The notes beneath the pieces were generated by a model, which ran no database searches, was not told the DNA's origin, and saw only the letters and a list, made by a program, of their open reading frames with translations. Of a stretch of DNA of 64,000 nt, positions 58,541 through 64,000 are shown in pieces. Origin of the DNA: Notamacropus eugenii (Eukaryota > Chordata > Mammalia > Diprotodontia > Macropodidae); assembly GCF_028372415.1 (NCBI RefSeq), contig NC_092875.1, forward strand, positions 193,604,372-193,668,371. Reading direction: 5' to 3'. Numbering within the stretch: the stretch's first letter is position 1; the number at the start of each line of letters is the position of its first letter. The translations under genes and the position numbers were made by a program.

Positions 58541-59640
58541 TAAAAATGTTTTTTTAACCTCCTTATTATTGAACATTCATTTGTTTTCATGTGTAGTTAA
58601 ATTCAGATTTACAAGATAGCTCACACTGGGCTGTATCTTGACCTCCATTGCTCTTTGGAACACCCTACTTCATTCCCTCTTATGTTTTTTGGGTGGATTG
58701 TAGAATAGTCTTAAAGTTTTTCAATTTCTTTTCTTTTGTATTTGAAGATTTTTCTCCTGATTGTTGCAGAAATTCTTTCTGAATTGGTAAATGTAACCAC
58801 TGTATGTCTTGGAGTTTACAGCCTTGGTTTTTTTCTATGACAATCTGTGAATACTTTAAAACAAGGATTTCAATAGTCTCCGAATATCTAAGAATGAATA
58901 TTCAACAGAAAGTAATGGAAAGATGTATTGTTGGTATGAACAGGTTTCAACTTCCAGATAACATTATGAGATGAAAAGTGATATTTGGAGACTATTGAAT
59001 TCCCTGTTTTGTAGATTTATGACAACAGTGGTAGAATGTTGGTATTAAACTTACAGACTTTGGTTTCCAGGGGAATAGGCCTGTTAAAAAGTAACCTTGT
59101 AATTTCTTGAAGGCAATCTAGCCTGTTCTCCTTCTATTTAGTTCTTGGCCTAGTGTTTGTCTATTTGTATTATCTTTCCCACATAAACATATGGAATTAT
59201 GGGCCTTAAATTATACCATCCAAGCAACTGCATGTCATAATCTGGGCGATGTACTTCTTATCCACTTGGTTTGTCTATTGTGGATGATCTCGTCAAACTC
59301 TTCTGAGTCGTTATGGGGCACTTCCAAGAGGTTCTGCAGTGTTTCTAAGCTTAATAAAATCATTGTGTTAACATTCACAAATATGAGCTTCTGAAAATCA
59401 TCCATAGGGAAGTCTTTGATTTCAGCTCTATGTTGGGTCTCCATTACAATGCTAAACACTATTGGCAAGTATACATCTCTTTCTTTTTTGCATTAATGTT
59501 CATTATCATAGGCCCATTGAATAAATTTATCTTTGTTTTATCTTTTGTGGATTTGAATGATTTTGGTGTATGGATAGGAGATGACTCCTATGTGATGCAA
59601 TGTGAAATATTTTCTTTTTTCTAAAATAATTTTTTCTTAA
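58541..59640. other. Intron DNA, nothing firmly recognised
   Basis: AT-rich. A weak resemblance to antisense L1 near 58600-58860 is too poor to assign. Minus-strand frame 59235-59468 shows no family signature. Confidence 0.35.
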
Positions 59641-60400
59641 TATCTTTTGTTTTTACCTCACCAATTTTTTTCTCAGTATTCCTCCCTGTCCCTTTTACAA
59701 AAAGCCATCTTATCACTGATACTGAAAAAAAAGGAAAGAAGAAAATGAGTAAAATAGGTCAGTATATCAATACAATAAATACAACAAAAATACATTAAAA
59801 AAGTCAGAAAAATTGATGAAGTATTTTTTGTGAACATTCCACCTTTGCTAAGTAATGGTGTGGTGGCCTCTTTTCACACCTCTTCATAAGGGGGTTATAC
59901 TTGGGTTTTTTGATTTATTTGTAATTTTGCAAATTCACTTTGTTTGTTTAGAAGCTTTCAAATTCAGTAAATCAAAATTATCTGTGATTCCTTCTATCTC
60001 TTGTTTGGTTCATAAAGGTATCTTATCTCCTCTTAATTTTTATGCTATGATCTTTATTATTTTGAGGTCACATTCATTCTTAATTTATTGTGGAAAATGG
60101 CTTACAATGTTTGTCTAAGGATAATTTCTGTCAGATTACTCTCTGGGTTGCCTGGCAGTTTTTATCAAGTAGGGAATTCTTTATCAAGTAATTTATATTT
60201 TTGGATTTATTGAACATTGGGTTATTGAATTCTGTTGTATCTGGTTCTCTCTTGCTTAGTGTATTCCATTGATGAACTTACCCATTTTTTATTTTTTTTA
60301 ACTTACTTATTTTTAAACCAATACCAAATAATTTTGATGGCTACTGCTTTATAAGAATATAGCTGGTCTTGGAAGTACTATTCCTCTTTAGTTCCTACCT
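59640..60400 (-). pseudogene. L1 ORF2 C-terminal third and 3' sequence, decayed
   Basis: CAATACCAAATAATTTTGAT at about 60320 reads antisense as an IKTIWYW-type segment. GTATTCCATTGATGAACTTA, AAGTAGGGAATTCTTTATCA and TCTCTTGTTTGGTTCATAAA continue in antisense ORF2 order towards lower coordinates. Confidence 0.75.
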
Positions 60401-60859
60401 TTTTTTCTTTATTTACCTTGACAGCATAGTTTTTTTTGTTTCTTCTTATAAATATTTATGTGGAGTTCTTGTGGAATATCTCTTCTTAAAGCCTGTCTTG
60501 TTAATACAAGAATGACCTCAGTCTGTGAGGGACTGATACTCATAAAAATTTTCCATAAAGATGGAAAAGTAGGTATATAGGTCAGTAGGTGAGGATGTTC
60601 TCTCAGTTGCCTTTAAAAAAAGGGATTAATATCTCAGATTTTTTATCTGTGCTTTTTCTATCTTCTATTTCTTTAGGTGTCTTGTGAATCAATCTTTTAA
60701 TGTCCTCATAAATGTGAGGAGACTCATATTTCTAATGAATACTTGGCCTAACGTAGCCATGTGGTCTGTCTTTGTTCTTTGATTGCCATTTCTAGGCCAC
60801 TGTGATCTCTGATGGTGGAGTCTAAGTGTTGTGACTCTGCTGTCCTTGATAGTGTAAGC

Positions 60860-61035
60860 AAGGGATTGACAGTCTGTGCTGACCTGCTTTTGTATGACCC
60901 CAAGCTCAGAATCATTTTTTTACATTTTTAAATAAAGTTTTGTTGTATTTAAAAATGTAAAAACCATTTTTAGCTTGTGGGTTGCAGAAAAACAAGTAGC
61001 CACATTTGGCCTTACACCACAGTTTCCTGACTGTT
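60860..61035. mobile_element. hAT-like DNA element relic
   Basis: Sequence around AATAAAGTTTTGTTGTATTT and GGGTTGCAGAAAAACAAGTA resembles the MER5/Charlie-type short elements, ending CAGTTTCCTGACTG. Ends are degraded. Confidence 0.4.
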
Positions 61036-61189
61036 AGTAGAGTTTGTTGTAAAAATCTTTGCAGATATTTTTTCTTTTAAAAGTTGTGTGTTTTTGCTTT
61101 TATATCACATTAAATGTTTCATTATTCTCTCACCCACCTGAGAGAGCCATCTGTTATAACAGAATAAAAAAGCAGTTCATCAAAACTAA

Positions 61190-61680
61190 CCAACATGTTC
61201 AAGTCTAATAGTATGCGCTGTGCTTCCCACCCATCGTCGGTGCCTGTGTCTGCAAAAAAGGAGCTGTTACAACTGTGCCGTGTTCCGTTTCAGTTGTTTT
61301 TCTTCCCATTTTCGTTGTTGTAGTTGTTATGTATGTATTGCTTTACTGGTTTTTTATTGGACTTTGCGTCAGTGTGTACGTGGAATATCACGCTTCTCTG
61401 TATTCATTGTACTCATTGCTTCTTTACCCCTTAGGAATACTCTGTTACAGTCCTGTGTCGTTACTTACTTAACTATTCCCCAGCTAGAAGACATTGGTTG
61501 AAGCTCTTTCTACCTCACACAGTGTTGTTACAAATATTTTCACATATATAGGACTTTGCTTTTATCATTTATTGCTTTGTGGTATGTGTCTAGTAGTAGT
61601 ATCTCTGTGTCAAAACATCATTTTAGGATCTTTCTTATATTCCAAATTGCTTAAAGTTAATATAGAAAGGTAAGCTATTG
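61190..61680 (-). repeat. L1 3' end, antisense
   Basis: CATCAAAACTAACCAACATG, CTATTCCCCAGCTAGAAGAC and TAGTAGTATCTCTGTGTCAA match L1 3' UTR and ORF2 C-terminus as in the other copies. Confidence 0.7.
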
Positions 61681-62129
61681 TTTGTCTTCTTAATCAAGCA
61701 TTTGGGTTAATACAGAATTATGTCTCCCGTACATAGATTTCAGATTTTTACAAACTACAATGTAATGAACAAAATTAATCCCCAAATTAGCCTCCCTAAG
61801 ACTGAATTTCTGTTAATTCAGATGACATCTCAGCATCATCATTATGAACATAAATTCTCATTGCATTGGGAAGATACAATTGGGATGAAAACAGTTTGCT
61901 TGTTGGTGGAATTTTGAGTCCTGTGGTTCTATCTTTTCTGTTTTCTTGTGTTTTTCATTATCATAATTCCTTCTTTTCTGGCACCCTATTCAAATATCTG
62001 CTGGGGTTGGTTGGGAAATCAGGGCTCCTCTACAACCTTTCCTGTTGCTATCTTAACTGAAATCTTTTTATGTTTTTCTTCTGTGTTCTTCCTTCAGTTT
62101 TCATTATTAATTGCCCTTGGAATGAATGC

Positions 62130-63600
62130 TTAGTTGAGTATTTGGCCAAGATTTTTAAAACTAATTTTACCCTCCACTACTTCTCTCTGATTTATGAGGT
62201 AATACTGCTTATGCTCTTCTATCATCCTTCTGCATAAGACTTTACAAATGAGTTTATGCTCTAAATTGGTATTGTCTTTGGAAGCCATCTCGCTCCACTT
62301 AGCAGATAAATTAAGCATTTGATGACTAAAGTGTTTCAGATCCTTTGGTCTTATTATGATCATTCATTTATATTAGTTATATTTCATTTGAAATTGCTAT
62401 GATCAGTGGCAATGTCATGTTTGCTATCCATCCCACATGGCTTATGATCAGTGTTTTGTTTAGTTTGGGACAGAGTTGTTTCAATTAAATGTTACATATT
62501 TTTATCATTTTTTCCTTATAGTTATTTACTAATTTTGATCTTTGCCTTAATAAATTGGTGATCTGACTGTATATAGACAGTGAATTTGGGGATGTTTGCT
62601 ACATCAATAATGAGTCTTTTACTGTCTGCTACATATAGTCTATTATTTAGTGCTCATCATGAATAGTATTTAATAATTATTTCCTCACAGAAAGTATTCA
62701 CAATGTCATGGTATAAAGGCTTCTATGTATTTTACAATTCACTCTATTATTCCATATTCCTGACCTGTGCTCTCAAAACATATGTCTCATCATCCTCAGC
62801 TGTTCCCACCTTTGCAGTGAAACTGTTGAGAACCAAAGCATATATTAATTTAATTTGGAAGGCCTTATAAAAATCCTTATCTAATTTTTCTACCTCATTA
62901 TTTTTTGCAACTGATATTATTGCATAAACTCAAAATATTTTCATTGTGATCTTTTGGCAAGTACATATCAAAAGCAATGTGGTATGAAGTAACCAAAGGT
63001 TCCATGAAATGATTTTTGGGGGTTATTTTTGAGTATATGATAAAGCCAACCCTACCAGTTCCTTTCTTTAGCTCTGCTTTAGCTCATCCTACCAAATGTA
63101 TGCCAAATCTCCATTTAGATGCAGCTTTCTTCTGATTTTATTCATAGTGACAATGTCAAGATTGATATGCGTGAGTTTTTGCAGTGTTATGCCCTTTCTT
63201 TGATCATGGAACAAAGGATTTCAAGTTTAGAGGGTCATTTGAAAACTGATCAAATTCTCATCTTTGGAGCTCTCTCTCCCTAGGTCCCAGCCCATTTGAT
63301 TGGTGAATGAGTGAATGCGAACTGACCTGCTTAGCCTACTAGGAGTACAGGTGTCCATGGAAGACAAGTGTGGGGCTACTTTGGTGTCCTCCTGATTCAC
63401 CCAGCTCTCTCCTGTGGCTCCAAGAAACTGTGGCATGTACAGTGGCCACACCCTAGTAAACCATATTGGCAGATGGGCTAAACCAGGTGGAGGGCAAACA
63501 GAGGGTATCAGACCCTTTTGTGAGTTAGGGTAATGCGTACCCCAAGCATGTGAAGACTTCCCCCAGTGCAGTGGGTTGGTGAGAGCAGTTTGTTTCAACA
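62130..63600 (-). pseudogene. RTE-type LINE, decayed endonuclease region
   Basis: Minus-strand translation, across frames, gives DFYKAFQ then FTAKVGTAEDDE (compare the RTE endonuclease block DFNAKVG), and further on DVANIPKFTVYIQSDHQFIKAKIKI (compare SDHRLLRAKI, the end of the apurinic endonuclease fold). Higher coordinates (63598-63227) hold a 123-residue open frame with LAHLPIWFTRVWPLYMPQFL, probably 5' sequence of the same element. Stops and frameshifts throughout; no reverse transcriptase is visible below 62130. Confidence 0.7.
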
Positions 63601-63960
63601 GTCATGAAGGCAGCTGAAGTAGGTTCTGTGGAGCACTTTGAACTTGGTTAGACATTGAAGACACCAAGGTCATCCACTGCAACCCAAGTGATCTCTAGTC
63701 AACTTGACTTTTCTCCTGCCACTAGACTTTAATGATTCTAGAAGACAGAGTGAGGCTAATGACTGTTTGCAACTCTGTCTCACTTAAATCTAATTTATGC
63801 ATGCATCAAAATACTTTACCCATACCATTTTGCAATTTTTATGTACTTCAAAGTCCTGTGGTGAAAGGTGACAAAGCAGCAGGTGCAGATACACAACCCT
63901 GCACACAGGTGGCCCAGGCCGTCAGGTCATCTTCTCACTAGACTAAAGCAGCAGTGGGAT
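63600..63960 (+). repeat. LINE tail shared with the 36118 SINE
   Basis: CACCAAGGTCATCCACTGCA, TGCCACTAGACTTTAATGAT and ACAGAGTGAGGCTAATGACT, then a CTCACTTAAATCTAATTTAT block. The same sequence forms the tail of the SINE at 36118-36428. It abuts the antisense RTE element, so it is either part of that element's end or a separate insertion. Confidence 0.6.
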
Positions 63961-64000
63961 TTGGCAGCCCCCCAGGTGTTGGAGCATCCTTTTTTAAGGA

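Noticed and set aside
1..64000. CRISPR arrays, operons, integrated bacterial or viral genes
   Set aside because: The DNA is a spliced, repeat-rich vertebrate locus. I saw no regularly spaced repeats with unique spacers, no ribosome-binding sites and no retroviral gag, pol or env signature.

Overview
This window is nuclear DNA from a mammal, and most likely a marsupial. Two coding exons match the start of CDKAL1, the tRNA methylthiotransferase gene. The rest is AT-rich, CpG-poor DNA dense in retrotransposons: L2, CR1/L3, L1, ORF1-only L1-like elements, RTE, MIR, and tRNA-headed SINEs whose tails come from LINEs. The SINE and L1/half-L1 types are those I associate with metatherian genomes. I cannot tell an American from an Australian species.

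Layout. 1-5.8 kb is intergenic DNA of old repeats (L2, L3, MIR, one hAT-like element). About 6.0-7.3 kb is the only strong CpG island, carrying GC-box, CCAAT, ETS, E-box and NRF1-like sites. I take it as the CDKAL1 promoter and first exon. A likely 38-nt untranslated exon lies at 7581-7618. The exon with the start codon is 13362-13534 and the next coding exon is 14582-14694. Together they encode the first 94 residues, ending just inside the N-terminal MTTase domain. No further coding exon is visible, so the intron after 14694 runs at least 49.3 kb to the window end.

The big intron. 14.7-35.5 kb is relatively repeat-poor, with long stretches of apparently unique AT-rich DNA that could hold conserved regulatory elements. 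35.5-64 kb is LINE-rich, with several datable insertion events: a twin-primed (5'-inverted) L1 at 36.8 kb, an L1 nested in an older L1 at 40.4-41.9 kb, a SINE inside an L1 ORF2 remnant at 45.2-46.8 kb, and a young truncated L1 with a 15-bp target-site duplication at 50.85-51.44 kb. The most striking is a pair of full-length ORF1-only (half-L1-like) elements at 52.7-58.5 kb, one inserted inside the other in the same orientation. The window ends in a decayed RTE LINE with a recognisable endonuclease remnant.

One host gene is supported. Nothing resembles a new gene system. The points most worth checking are the nested half-L1 pair, an 85-bp Z-DNA-prone tract beside a polypyrimidine run in the 5' intron, and a GC-rich serine/proline-rich open-frame block at 49.1-50.0 kb that I could not identify.
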